From: an uncultured Clostridia bacterium
Lineage (GTDB): Bacteria; Bacillota; Clostridia; Christensenellales; UBA1242
Assembly (NCBI GenBank): GCA_937891595.1
Contig: CALATF010000070.1
Coordinates: forward strand, 1-35,554
Length of the DNA: 35,554 bases
Direction: 5' to 3'
Shown: positions 14,802 through 22,388 of the stretch, one piece after another
Numbering within the stretch: position 1 is the stretch's first letter
How the letters are laid out: each line of letters starts with the position of its first letter
Program-made: the position numbers and the translations under genes
Notes under the pieces: model-generated
The model's input: only the letters and a program-made list of their open reading frames with translations
Told to the model about the DNA's origin: nothing
Database searches by the model: none

Positions 14802-16526
14802 ATGATTAACAATTTTTTAAAAAAGCATTTACAGAAAACTTACGACACAAAAGTTTTACATCAAACACTTAAGCAAAACACTCACGATAGAGCTAGTTTA
14901 GTTTATACAATTTCTCCTAATGCTAATGCAAAAGATGTTCAAGAACCTGCAATAAAAGAAATTATAGAACTTGTTGGTAACACTTCTGTTTTATATACTT
15001 CTAATGAAACAGTAGATAGCTTAATATTTGATTTTTTAAACGAACATTTAAACATTTCAAATAAAAAAAATGATTTTGACAATTTATCTATATATAAAAA
15101 CTCTGATTTTATAAATATAATTAACAATAACACTGCTATTATTATATATTTTGATAGGTATGGTAGTATAAAATTATGTTGCAGAGATAAAGAAGCAACA
15201 AATATAGAGCACCCTTATCAAAGAGATAATTTTGAAAGCGTTGTAAAATCGTCCTTAGATGAAAAAGCTATTTATTCAAGCAGAACTATCAACTCTGCTG
15301 GTTCTCACTTTTTAGTACTAGACACAAACATATCTTGTAAAAAAAGTACAGAAAAAGAAGTAGTAAAACCAGAACAAGCAAAAATTATTCCGCTTTTCCC
15401 AAATGATGAAGACGTACTAAAAAATTATCGCACTTTAACTAGCAAAAGCAATGGATATATTGTAACATCAAACGGGATTGCACATATTCCTTTTAACAAT
15501 AAAACTCAAATTATAAATGACGTTACAAATCCTTATCAAATTAATATAACCAACGATTTTATAGAATCATCATATCATAATTCAATAAAACCATTTTATT
15601 CTTTAGAACAAGCACTTTACTTTAAACAAAATAATGCCCCATTACAAAGTGAAGAACATACCTTTATTAAAAATTTACAACACCAAAAATTTGAAGAACT
15701 CGCAACATATATTGTTAATAAATATGCATATGATTCAAAAAAAGAAAAAGAATGTGACCGCAAGCTATTACTTTCACAACTAAAACGCAACCCCGAGCAA
15801 GCCGAACAATATCTTAGAGGTTTTAGGTTAGATAACAATATAATTACAACAACCTTACATAGGGCTGGCATAGAAGCAATACAAAATGGTGAAAACTTTG
15901 TTTCTATTGTTAATACATTGTGTACTTCTCGTACTTTAAAATTCGAAACAGAAAAATACATCGAAAAAGTTTTACAAGACACTGTTCTATCTTATGGCGA
16001 AGATTTGCAAGATATTCAAGTTACTTTTTATAATAATCTAGCAAATATTATAAGAGTTACAGGCAAAAATTTTGACGATACAATTATAGAAATAGGTAAA
16101 GAAGAAGTTACCGACAACTCTAAAGATATGTATAAAAATTGTACGCCTATAATGAAAACAACAACACAAACCATAACTGTTAGAAACGCTAGTTTGTGCA
16201 CACAAAATGGTAATGTTATAACAAATGTTTACTCTAATCCACCATCTTCAAATATTTATACTAAGTTAGAATTTTCAGACACAAAACCCGCCTTTTATTC
16301 AAATCTTGTAGAAAATCCCACGGTAGCAACTACTACCTTAGATATATGCTCAGATGAAGTTGAAGCTTCTATGTTTGTACAAAAGTCTTTCTCAAAACAT
16401 ATTGAAAAATATGAAGAAGAACCTTATAATTCTCCTACATTAACACAATTTATATCAAATGTTACTACAAATACTCAAGGTCAAATAGTAATATCTAATG
16501 CTCAAATAAATGACTTTGAACAATAA
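14802..16526 (+). CDS. Large orphan-family protein C
   Basis: A 574-aa protein of unknown function, the most diverged of the three large paralogs. The N-terminal region keeps VQEPAIKEIIELVGN and TVDSLIFDFLNEHL (70-83), matching A and B. A middle helical region (FEELATYIVNKYAYDSKKE) matches B. The C-terminal half is Thr/Asn-rich and strand-like (TTTQTITVRNASLC). It has more Cys than A or B. There is no signal peptide or membrane helix. The ATG follows TAAGGA by 7 bases. The upstream region is AT-only and I could not assign a clear -35/-10. It ends before a terminator shared with rpsR. Confidence 0.8.
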   Translation: MINNFLKKHLQKTYDTKVLHQTLKQNTHDRASLVYTISPNANAKDVQEPAIKEIIELVGNTSVLYTSNETVDSLIFDFLNEHLNISNKKNDFDNLSIYKNSDFINIINNNTAIIIYFDRYGSIKLCCRDKEATNIEHPYQRDNFESVVKSSLDEKAIYSSRTINSAGSHFLVLDTNISCKKSTEKEVVKPEQAKIIPLFPNDEDVLKNYRTLTSKSNGYIVTSNGIAHIPFNNKTQIINDVTNPYQINITNDFIESSYHNSIKPFYSLEQALYFKQNNAPLQSEEHTFIKNLQHQKFEELATYIVNKYAYDSKKEKECDRKLLLSQLKRNPEQAEQYLRGFRLDNNIITTTLHRAGIEAIQNGENFVSIVNTLCTSRTLKFETEKYIEKVLQDTVLSYGEDLQDIQVTFYNNLANIIRVTGKNFDDTIIEIGKEEVTDNSKDMYKNCTPIMKTTTQTITVRNASLCTQNGNVITNVYSNPPSSNIYTKLEFSDTKPAFYSNLVENPTVATTTLDICSDEVEASMFVQKSFSKHIEKYEEEPYNSPTLTQFISNVTTNTQGQIVISNAQINDFEQ

Positions 16527-16560
16527 ATCATCCATTAGTAATAAAATATAATTATACAAC

Positions 16561-16590
16561 AAAAAAACACCGAAATCTCGGTGTTTTTAT
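16561..16590. terminator. Bidirectional terminator between large paralog C and rpsR
   Basis: Stem ACACCGA/TCGGTGT with a tight AATC loop, flanked by an A run on one side and a T run on the other. It can stop transcription of the plus-strand gene and of the convergent rpsF operon. Confidence 0.85.
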
Positions 16591-16600
16591 TTTTAACAAA

Positions 16601-16870
16601 TTATTCTCCTCTAAAAGTAAGAATAGCCATGTTTCTTGCTCTTTTAATAGCAGTTGTAAGTTCTCTTTGGTGCATAGCACAAGTACCAGTTTGACGTCTT
16701 GAAACTATTTTACCTTTTTCTGTTACATATCTTTTAAGAGTATTTACATCTTTATAGTCAATAACTTTTGATTTGTCTGCACAAAAAACACAAACTTTTT
16801 TCTTAGAAACTCTTTTTGGTCTTTTAGCAAATTTTTCTTCAGCTACTACTTCTTTATTAAATTCAGACAT
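16601..16870 (-). CDS. rpsR: 30S ribosomal protein S18
   Basis: S18 binds with S6 on the platform of the 30S subunit. The 89-aa sequence has the family core DYKDVNTLKRYVTEKGKIVSRRQTG and the end KRARNMAILTF. It is a zinc-type (C+) version: C27xxC30 and C64xxH67 can form a zinc site. AAAGGAG lies 8 bases before the ATG. Last gene of the rpsF-ssb-rpsR operon. Confidence 0.97.
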   Translation of the reverse strand: MSEFNKEVVAEEKFAKRPKRVSKKKVCVFCADKSKVIDYKDVNTLKRYVTEKGKIVSRRQTGTCAMHQRELTTAIKRARNMAILTFRGE

Positions 16871-16915
16871 TTAAATTTCTCCTTTTATAAATTTTAGAAA
16901 AAATTTTTCTATTTA

Positions 16916-17317
16916 TTAAAATGGAAGAGTGTCATCTTCTATTGGTTGCAATTCGCTAGCGTCTGAGCCACCAATACTGCCTGTTGACATATTGTCAGCA
17001 CTATTTTTTGTGCTTAAAAATTCAACTTCTTCTGCAACTACTTCTGTTACATATCTTTTTGAACCATCTTGAGCATCATAACTTCTTGTTTGAAGTGAAC
17101 CAACAACACATGCCTTGCTACCTTTTTTAAGATATTTGTGGCAGTTATCTGCTTGAACACGCCATACAACAATATTAATAAATTCTGCATCTCTTTCGCC
17201 TGCTTGAGCAAATCTCTTAGGAACAGCAAGAGTAAACCTGCAATAATTAATACCGCTATTAGTTGTAGATAACTCTGGGTCTTTAGTTAAATTACCAATT
17301 AAAATAACTTTGTTCAT
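16916..17317 (-). CDS. ssb: Single-stranded DNA-binding protein
   Basis: A 133-aa SSB that coats single-stranded DNA in replication and repair. The N-terminal OB fold (MNKVILIGNLTKDPELSTT, then INIVVWRVQADNCHKYLKKG, then YVTEVVAEEVEFL) occupies residues 1-105. A short flexible linker leads to the acidic tip DDTLPF, the docking peptide for partner proteins. It sits in the conserved position between rpsF and rpsR. GGAGGAG ribosome site. An internal same-strand ORF in another frame is a shadow. Confidence 0.97.
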   Translation of the reverse strand: MNKVILIGNLTKDPELSTTNSGINYCRFTLAVPKRFAQAGERDAEFINIVVWRVQADNCHKYLKKGSKACVVGSLQTRSYDAQDGSKRYVTEVVAEEVEFLSTKNSADNMSTGSIGGSDASELQPIEDDTLPF

Positions 17318-17366
17318 AATTTCTCCTCCAAGAAAAGAATTTAACTTCTTTTCATTTTTACCTATA

Positions 17367-17390
17367 AGTCAAAACCTATTATTTTTGACT
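17367..17390 (-). other. Intercistronic hairpin between rpsF and ssb
   Basis: A perfect 8-base stem AGTCAAAA/TTTTGACT with an 8-base loop and no following T run on the minus strand. It is not a terminator; it might affect mRNA processing or the relative amounts of S6 and SSB. Confidence 0.4.
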
Positions 17391-17409
17391 CGCGTTTAAA
17401 TATTTAAAA

Positions 17410-17691
17410 TTACTTTTTAACAATTATATGTCTTAAAATATTTTCTGTAATAAGCATAAGTTTGCCCATTGCAATACTGCTTTCTGCTGGTGCATTGTAA
17501 GTCATAAGAACATAATGTCCTTCTTTTTTGAATTTAATAGGATAAGCAAGTTGCTTTAAACCCCATTTATCAATAGCATCAACTTTTCCACCATTATTTT
17601 CAACATATTCTTTGAATTTTGTGATGGTTGCTTCTCTTTCTTCGTCAGAAATACTTGGAGAAAGAATGTACAATACTTCGTATTTTGCCAT
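17410..17691 (-). CDS. rpsF: 30S ribosomal protein S6
   Basis: A 93-aa S6, starting MAKYEVLYILSPS and containing GGKVDAIDKWGLKQLAYPIKF, which is typical. I chose the ATG at 17691, not the upstream in-frame codon, because AAAGGAGG lies 8 bases before it and the family begins there. First gene of the rpsF-ssb-rpsR operon, preceded by a hairpin with CCG next to the stem that resembles the S6:S18-binding leader. Confidence 0.97.
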   Translation of the reverse strand: MAKYEVLYILSPSISDEEREATITKFKEYVENNGGKVDAIDKWGLKQLAYPIKFKKEGHYVLMTYNAPAESSIAMGKLMLITENILRHIIVKK

Positions 17692-17712
17692 ATTTTTTTG
17701 CCTCCTTTTGGA

Positions 17713-17743
17713 CTTATTCGGCTGTTTTATAAACAGCAAGAAG
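17713..17743 (-). promoter_or_regulatory. Candidate S6:S18-binding leader of the rpsF operon
   Basis: On the minus strand, CTTCTT, then the stem GCTGTTT/AAACAGC with a 3-base loop, then CG bulged, then AATAAG pairing back to CTTCTT with one mismatch. Known S6:S18 leader motifs have a hairpin with an unpaired CCG on the 3' side, through which the S6:S18 pair represses its own operon. The position, just upstream of the ribosome site, fits. Confidence 0.5.
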
Positions 17744-17817
17744 AATATTAAATTAGTTAATTAAGCCTAAACTTCACCAACTTAAATTAATACTATAATA
17801 AATTAACATATAATTAA

Positions 17818-17852
17818 AAAAAAATCAAGGTCTTTTTTATCCCTTGATTTTA
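17818..17852 (-). terminator. Terminator after the 17870-18289 gene
   Basis: AAATCAAGG/CCTTGATTT stem with an 11-base loop and a long T run on the minus strand. Confidence 0.82.
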
Positions 17853-17869
17853 AATTAATTTAATAAATA

Positions 17870-18289
17870 TTATTCTTGGCAAATATCATCTGATATAGCA
17901 ACACTTTCTTCATTACAAGAATTAAAAAAACCATTAAGTACATCACAAGCTTTGCAAACAGCAATCGAGTTAAGCACTTTATCATCAGAGCTACCTTTTT
18001 TCATTATGGCAAGTTCAGCCCCCGCCCTATATTGATTAACAGCCATATTAACAACACTTCTTAAATCTTCATCCATAGTTTTTATTGAATAATCTAAGCC
18101 TTTATTAATGGTATCCGTTTTTAAGGATATCATACGTTCGTCCGTTTCTTTTTGAGAAATTTCATCTAATTGTTTTGCATAATAAATTAAATTAGCTGCA
18201 ATCTCAGTAGGTTCTTTTTTTGCAGTATAAACAACATAATGTTTTGAAACTTCTTCATCTAGAATTTTTTCACCATAATAATCTGCCAT
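17870..18289 (-). CDS. Conserved-looking hypothetical protein (139 aa)
   Basis: I do not recognise it. I place the start at the second ATG (18289) because GGAG is 8 bases upstream of it but only 2 from the first ATG. The protein is mostly helical and acidic, with a long amphipathic stretch (PTEIAANLIYYAKQLDEISQKETDERM and DLRSVVNMAVNQYRAGAEL). It has four Cys, C116 and C119 close together (AVCKAC) and C127 and C137 toward the C-terminus. There is no signal peptide or membrane helix. It is a single-gene unit with a promoter at 18311-18339 and a terminator, lying between the gerA operon and rpsF. Confidence 0.72.
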   Translation of the reverse strand: MADYYGEKILDEEVSKHYVVYTAKKEPTEIAANLIYYAKQLDEISQKETDERMISLKTDTINKGLDYSIKTMDEDLRSVVNMAVNQYRAGAELAIMKKGSSDDKVLNSIAVCKACDVLNGFFNSCNEESVAISDDICQE

Positions 18290-18310
18290 AAACATATCTC
18301 CTATATTTTA

Positions 18311-18339
18311 ATTTTATATTACAGCCGCATTATTGTCAA
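18311..18339 (-). promoter_or_regulatory. Sigma-A promoter of the 17870-18289 gene
   Basis: TTGACA (18334-18339), 17-base spacer, TAAAAT (18311-18316) on the minus strand, preceded by CTA. The transcript start near 18304 gives a leader of about 15 bases that holds the GGAG site. Confidence 0.7.
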
Positions 18340-18353
18340 TAGTGAAAATTAGA

Positions 18354-19580
18354 CTAAACATTTTGAATTATTTCTACATTATAATCAAAAATTACATTTT
18401 TTATAAAATCTTCTTTACTGTTAGTTTTAAGATATTCCTTAAGTTCTTTATTTTTAAATTTATAAAAATTATTAAAGCAATTTATAACATCATAATTGTT
18501 TTCTTTAAAATGCTTTTCAGCACTTTTCATATTACTTATAATTTCTTCTTTCATTTTATTTATTAATTCTTTTGAATATTTTTTTTGCAAAACTTGATAA
18601 TCTTTTTTCTGTAAATTTTCAGAATCCACCTCGCCTGTTCGAACGTAAATTTTTACATTAACTTTTAAATGTGGTTGGTTATTCTTAAAACTTGCTTTTG
18701 ATGTGCAAATTTTATTATTTACATTAAATAAAACTTTTGCATTTTGTAAATTATTCTCATTAAAGTTTTTAATGCTAAAATTATCCTTTTTTATTTCAGG
18801 GTTAAACCATGCTAAATTGTCACTTTCCTGTTCAGTTAATGTTATAAGTTTTTTATCATTTTTTAATATTACTTGAATGGCTTTATTTTCAAACTTCTTT
18901 TTTTCTTTATTAGTACCACCACTATCAGACGAATTTTGAGCATTTCCAGACGTACCAGAATCACCACTTTGTTCTTCTTGAGATTTTTCAGTTTTTACAT
19001 TAACAGAATTTATTGCCAAACATTTTACTTGACCAAAATACGCCTCGTAATAATCTCCTATTGTTTTTAAATTATGAAATTCACCTAAATCGTTATTTGA
19101 ACCAGTATTATTTAAAAAAGAATAAAGGTCACTATCTAATTTATTTGAAATAGAAAGCAATTCCTTAGCACTATCTGGTGTATTAATTAATAAAATGTTA
19201 TTAGTATTCGTTTTTCGCCTTAAAAGATAATCTAAAACTTCAATAAAGTTCTCTTTACACGCTTCGTCATTAAAAGCAAGAAATCTACAATGAGCAAAAC
19301 CTGATAGCTTACCTTGTTGCAATTTAATACTTTCGATTGCCTCTCCCACTGTAGAACCTTTTTGAGTTGCTAGTTTAAGTTCTTCGGTAGTATTATTACT
19401 ACTTGGCACAATATATTGCAAAGAAACTTCATACTCTCCATTTATTTTGTCTACACCTATTGCTGTAACAATACTTTCTGTTTTGCTTTGTTCAGATAGA
19501 CCTATAGCATTTGGAACTAACCAAAAAGCAAGTAATACAATAATTAGTAAAACTTTATTTTTCCATATATACTTTAACAT
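18354..19580 (-). CDS. gerAC: GerAC-family spore germination protein lacking a lipobox
   Basis: Third subunit of a GerA-type germinant receptor in the spore inner membrane. The family core is visible: TESIVTAIGVDKINGEYEVSLQYIVPS, GKLSGFAHCRFLAFNDE and, near the end, KEEIISNMKSAEKHFKENNYDV. GerAC proteins are normally lipoproteins with a Cys after the signal peptide. Here the hydrophobic N-terminus (about residues 9-27, VLLIIVLLAFWLVPNAIGL) has no Cys in or after it; the first Cys comes much later. The protein is therefore probably held by an uncleaved helix or processed differently. A Ser/Gly/Asn-rich linker lies about a third to half way along. AAGGAGG is 6 bases upstream of the ATG, and the gene overlaps gerAB by 26 bases. 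Confidence 0.88.
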   Translation of the reverse strand: MLKYIWKNKVLLIIVLLAFWLVPNAIGLSEQSKTESIVTAIGVDKINGEYEVSLQYIVPSSNNTTEELKLATQKGSTVGEAIESIKLQQGKLSGFAHCRFLAFNDEACKENFIEVLDYLLRRKTNTNNILLINTPDSAKELLSISNKLDSDLYSFLNNTGSNNDLGEFHNLKTIGDYYEAYFGQVKCLAINSVNVKTEKSQEEQSGDSGTSGNAQNSSDSGGTNKEKKKFENKAIQVILKNDKKLITLTEQESDNLAWFNPEIKKDNFSIKNFNENNLQNAKVLFNVNNKICTSKASFKNNQPHLKVNVKIYVRTGEVDSENLQKKDYQVLQKKYSKELINKMKEEIISNMKSAEKHFKENNYDVINCFNNFYKFKNKELKEYLKTNSKEDFIKNVIFDYNVEIIQNV

Positions 19581-20658
19581 CTTGCCTCCTTTTTATTTTA
19601 AAGGAAAATAAGAATATAATAAAAGGTAATATATATTGCATTGAAACACAGAAATACCAAACATAATTTTGAACAAAAACAACCCCATTATGAATATCAA
19701 AATTTGTAAACAAATTTACAGCAAGAACTAAAGTCAAAATTGCACTAATGGTAAATAACTGCCATTTTTTAAAAAATGTCTGTCTAAAACAATAGAAAGC
19801 CCCCAAAGAGTTAAATGTAAAATATAAAAACAAAGCAATATCCCAAATTAAAATTAAAATCCAGTCAAAATTGCCTAAATCAGAAGCTGCCGGAGCAATT
19901 TGAAGCATATCTGAAATTGCATTAGAATGAGTTGTAGCATTGTTATCAAAAGCACCTACCACTATAGCCATAAAAAAAGAAACAACTAAAATAGAAATTA
20001 ATACAGATAAAATAACTTTTAAATTATATTTCTTTTCTTGCTTTATATTCCCAAAAAAAACAATAAAAATTGTATAATCACCAAACCAAAAAGCATAATT
20101 AAACATTTTTGGCATTTGGTTAACAAACCCATTTTCCATAAAAGGCAATAAATTAGTAAAATCTGTCCTATACAAACCCGCAAATAAAGACAACATAAAT
20201 CCAGCAACTATTATAGGAAAGCAAACTTCAGCTAATCTTGACGCGGCGTTCACTCCAAATTTAGACATATAAAGCACACAAATTAATATAGGCAAACTAA
20301 AAGTTAACCAGTTTAAATTTGTATATAAATTTTCATTTAAATAATTATAGTTTGTTTGAAATACAGCCCAACACTTTAAAAAGAAAAATGCAAAGAAAAA
20401 AAACATAATAACTTTGGCAATAAAAGTACCAAAAATTTTTTGCATTATTTGATAAAAGGATAAATTTGGGTTTTTGTTAAACATAACCAAAAACATAATA
20501 AGTACTAAAAAATCAAATATTAAAAAAATAAGAACAAAAAAATAAGAATCTCTGCCAAATTCTTTTGAAAGCAATGAAGGCAAAAGTAATACTTTTAAGG
20601 TTACCATGCTAATAATTAAAATATAAATTAGTTGTCGTATAGAAATTAGTTTTTTCAT
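19555..20658 (-). CDS. gerAB: GerAB-family spore germination permease
   Basis: A 367-aa polytopic membrane protein of the spore germination (GerAB, APC-like) transporter family, thought to bind the germinant in the A-B-C receptor. About ten hydrophobic helices are evident across the whole length. Signature stretches include GRDSYFFVLIFLIF near the N-terminus, and SRLAEVCFPIIVAGFML and LLPFMENG in the middle. It starts 2 bases after the gerAA stop, with its AGGAG ribosome site inside the end of gerAA, and overlaps gerAC by 26 bases: tight translational coupling. Confidence 0.93.
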   Translation of the reverse strand: MKKLISIRQLIYILIISMVTLKVLLLPSLLSKEFGRDSYFFVLIFLIFDFLVLIMFLVMFNKNPNLSFYQIMQKIFGTFIAKVIMFFFFAFFFLKCWAVFQTNYNYLNENLYTNLNWLTFSLPILICVLYMSKFGVNAASRLAEVCFPIIVAGFMLSLFAGLYRTDFTNLLPFMENGFVNQMPKMFNYAFWFGDYTIFIVFFGNIKQEKKYNLKVILSVLISILVVSFFMAIVVGAFDNNATTHSNAISDMLQIAPAASDLGNFDWILILIWDIALFLYFTFNSLGAFYCFRQTFFKKWQLFTISAILTLVLAVNLFTNFDIHNGVVFVQNYVWYFCVSMQYILPFIIFLFSFKIKRRQDVKVYMEK

Positions 20659-20660
20659 TA

Positions 20661-22169
20661 CTACTCCTGACCATTATGTGATTTACTTTTAACCCCTTCA
20701 TTCTTTATCTTTCGTCTTAAATTTTTAGGAACTTTTTGTCTTACTTGGTCCTTAACAAAAATACTTTTAGGTCTAGTTGTCATAGCCACAACATTTTCTT
20801 TTGTTAAACCATCTTTTTGGTCTTCTTCAACATAAGGTGCGTATGGCGCAAGATAAGGAGTATGGTAACTATCAAAATTTGATAAATAAGAAAATAAGAA
20901 CATACTTCCTAGTATTATTCCATGAGAACCCAGTACGCCACCTAAAAAGGCAAAAATAAGCCTAAGCAACGAAATTTGTGAACTTTGGTTAGGTATAATA
21001 TAAATTGTAATAGCACTCATTGCTACAATCATAACACCAGGTGGACTTACAAGCCCTGCCTTTACAGCTGTGTCACCTAAAATTAATGCACCAACAATAG
21101 AAACGGCAATACCTAAATATTTAGGCATTCTTATACTTGCTTCAAATAAAATTTCAAAAAGGATTATAATAAAAAATATTTCTAAAAAAGGGTTCAAGGG
21201 TAAATTTTGGGTAGAATTTACAATGGTAACTAAAAACTTTAATGGCAAAACTTTGTAATGATATAATTGCATTGCAATATAAAGGCCTGGTAAATAAATA
21301 GATAAAAACAAAGCAATCGTTCTTAATAGTCTTAATGTAGTAGCCCTATGAGGCTCTGAATAATAATCATTACTACTTTGCAAATCTTCAAACAAAACAA
21401 AAGGAACTGTAAGCGCTATAGGCGAACCATCTACAACTATTACAACCCTGCCTTCTAAAATTTTAGCACAAGCAATATCAGGCTTTTCACAAGTACCCAC
21501 TTGCCTAAAGATAGAATTAGGTTTGTTTTCTAGTAATGTTCCTATGTAATAGCTATCTAATACCCCATCTATATCTATTTGTTCTATTTTTTCCTTAACT
21601 TCTTTTACTACACGCCTATCTACTAAATCATCTAAATAAATAAGTTTTATTGCTGTTTGAGTTCTTCTGCCTACTGTTAAATCTTCAATTTTAAGTTCTG
21701 TACTCATAATTCTTTTTCTAATTAATGCAACATTAGTTTTAATACTTTCGTTAAAACCTTCTCTAGGTCCAGTAATAACAGTAGAAGTTGGAGGTTCTTC
21801 TATAGACCTGCCTTGAAAACTAAAAACATTAAAACCCAAGGCTCTACTATCCCCATTAATAAATAATAAAGCATAACCCTTTAATATTTTGTTTTCAATA
21901 TCTTTTTTTTCAACAATACTAGAGTTACACAACGAAATAGCATTATTTTCTAAATCTTCTAAAGAAATATTTTTACTGCATTTATATTTATGCAAAGGAG
22001 TTATAATATTCAAATTAATTTCTTCTTGATTAACTATTACATCTAAGAAAACTAAAAAAGATTGATTGCCACTAATATCAATCTCCCTAACTATTAAATC
22101 CTGATTATTTTTAAAAGTTTTTCTAAGTTCCTTTATTTTTGCGGAAGCTAATATATTTTCTTTATTCAT
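20661..22169 (-). CDS. gerAA: GerAA-family spore germination protein
   Basis: A 502-aa GerA-family subunit. The N-terminal soluble domain (about 1-270) contains the conserved GPREGFNESIKTNVALIRKRI and LIYLDDLVDRRVV regions, then SPIALTVPFVLFEDLQSSNDYY. Several membrane helices fill about 280-430 (IALFLSIYLPGLYIAM and others). A basic tail follows. The ATG at 22169 has no Shine-Dalgarno sequence, and the predicted sigma-G promoter puts the transcript start at or next to this ATG, so the message may be leaderless. First gene of gerAA-gerAB-gerAC. Confidence 0.94.
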   Translation of the reverse strand: MNKENILASAKIKELRKTFKNNQDLIVREIDISGNQSFLVFLDVIVNQEEINLNIITPLHKYKCSKNISLEDLENNAISLCNSSIVEKKDIENKILKGYALLFINGDSRALGFNVFSFQGRSIEEPPTSTVITGPREGFNESIKTNVALIRKRIMSTELKIEDLTVGRRTQTAIKLIYLDDLVDRRVVKEVKEKIEQIDIDGVLDSYYIGTLLENKPNSIFRQVGTCEKPDIACAKILEGRVVIVVDGSPIALTVPFVLFEDLQSSNDYYSEPHRATTLRLLRTIALFLSIYLPGLYIAMQLYHYKVLPLKFLVTIVNSTQNLPLNPFLEIFFIIILFEILFEASIRMPKYLGIAVSIVGALILGDTAVKAGLVSPPGVMIVAMSAITIYIIPNQSSQISLLRLIFAFLGGVLGSHGIILGSMFLFSYLSNFDSYHTPYLAPYAPYVEEDQKDGLTKENVVAMTTRPKSIFVKDQVRQKVPKNLRRKIKNEGVKSKSHNGQE

Positions 22170-22174
22170 ATAAG

Positions 22175-22203
22175 TAGTATGCAGAATAAAAAGAAAGATA
22201 TTC
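22175..22203 (-). promoter_or_regulatory. Sigma-G-type forespore promoter of the gerA operon
   Basis: On the minus strand, GAATA (22199-22203), 17-base spacer, CATACTA (22175-22181). This fits the known sigma-G consensus (GHATR-N17/18-CATXHTA). gerA operons are sigma-G dependent in Bacillus. Confidence 0.62.
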
Positions 22204-22250
22204 GCATATATTTATTAATAAAAAAAATTAAAAATTTTTTAAAAAAACAG

Positions 22251-22279
22251 TTGACTTTTATTAAGAATTTAAGCATAAT
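22251..22279 (+). promoter_or_regulatory. Plus-strand sigma-A promoter in the gerAA-tilS gap
   Basis: TTGACT (22251-22256), 17 bases, CATAAT (22274-22279). It points away from gerAA into a region without an ORF of note. An exact Spo0A box begins about 4 bases after the predicted transcript start. Confidence 0.6.
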
Positions 22280-22289
22280 AACAAAGTTT

Positions 22290-22297
22290 TTGTCGAA
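22290..22297 (+). promoter_or_regulatory. Spo0A box
   Basis: TTGTCGAA, an exact match to the Spo0A-binding consensus. Placed just downstream of a predicted transcript start it would be expected to repress that promoter once Spo0A is phosphorylated. It also lies about 90 bases from the DnaA boxes. Confidence 0.55.
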
Positions 22298-22344
22298 TAT
22301 GAATTTTTATAAAAAAATTTTTAAATGAATAATATTGTTATATA

Positions 22345-22377
22345 ATTAAGAAATATGTCGCATGTTTCTTAATTTTT
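22345..22377 (+). terminator. Terminator of the candidate small RNA
   Basis: Bases 22345-22357 pair with 22361-22373 (13 pairs, one G-T wobble), loop TCG, followed by TTTT. Confidence 0.7.
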
Positions 22378-22388
22378 GCATTAAAAAT

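Larger units (their letters stand above)
22286..22378 (+). ncRNA. Candidate small RNA, about 90 nt
   Basis: A complete transcription unit without a convincing coding region: the promoter above, then about 93 bases, ending in a 13-pair hairpin with a TCG loop and four T. The only ORF (9 codons from an ATG within it) has no ribosome site. The middle is very AT-rich and could fold weakly. This is inference from signals only. Confidence 0.4.

Noticed and set aside
17410..17739. Longer rpsF starting 16 codons upstream
   Set aside because: The extension covers the ribosome site and the leader hairpin, and does not resemble S6.
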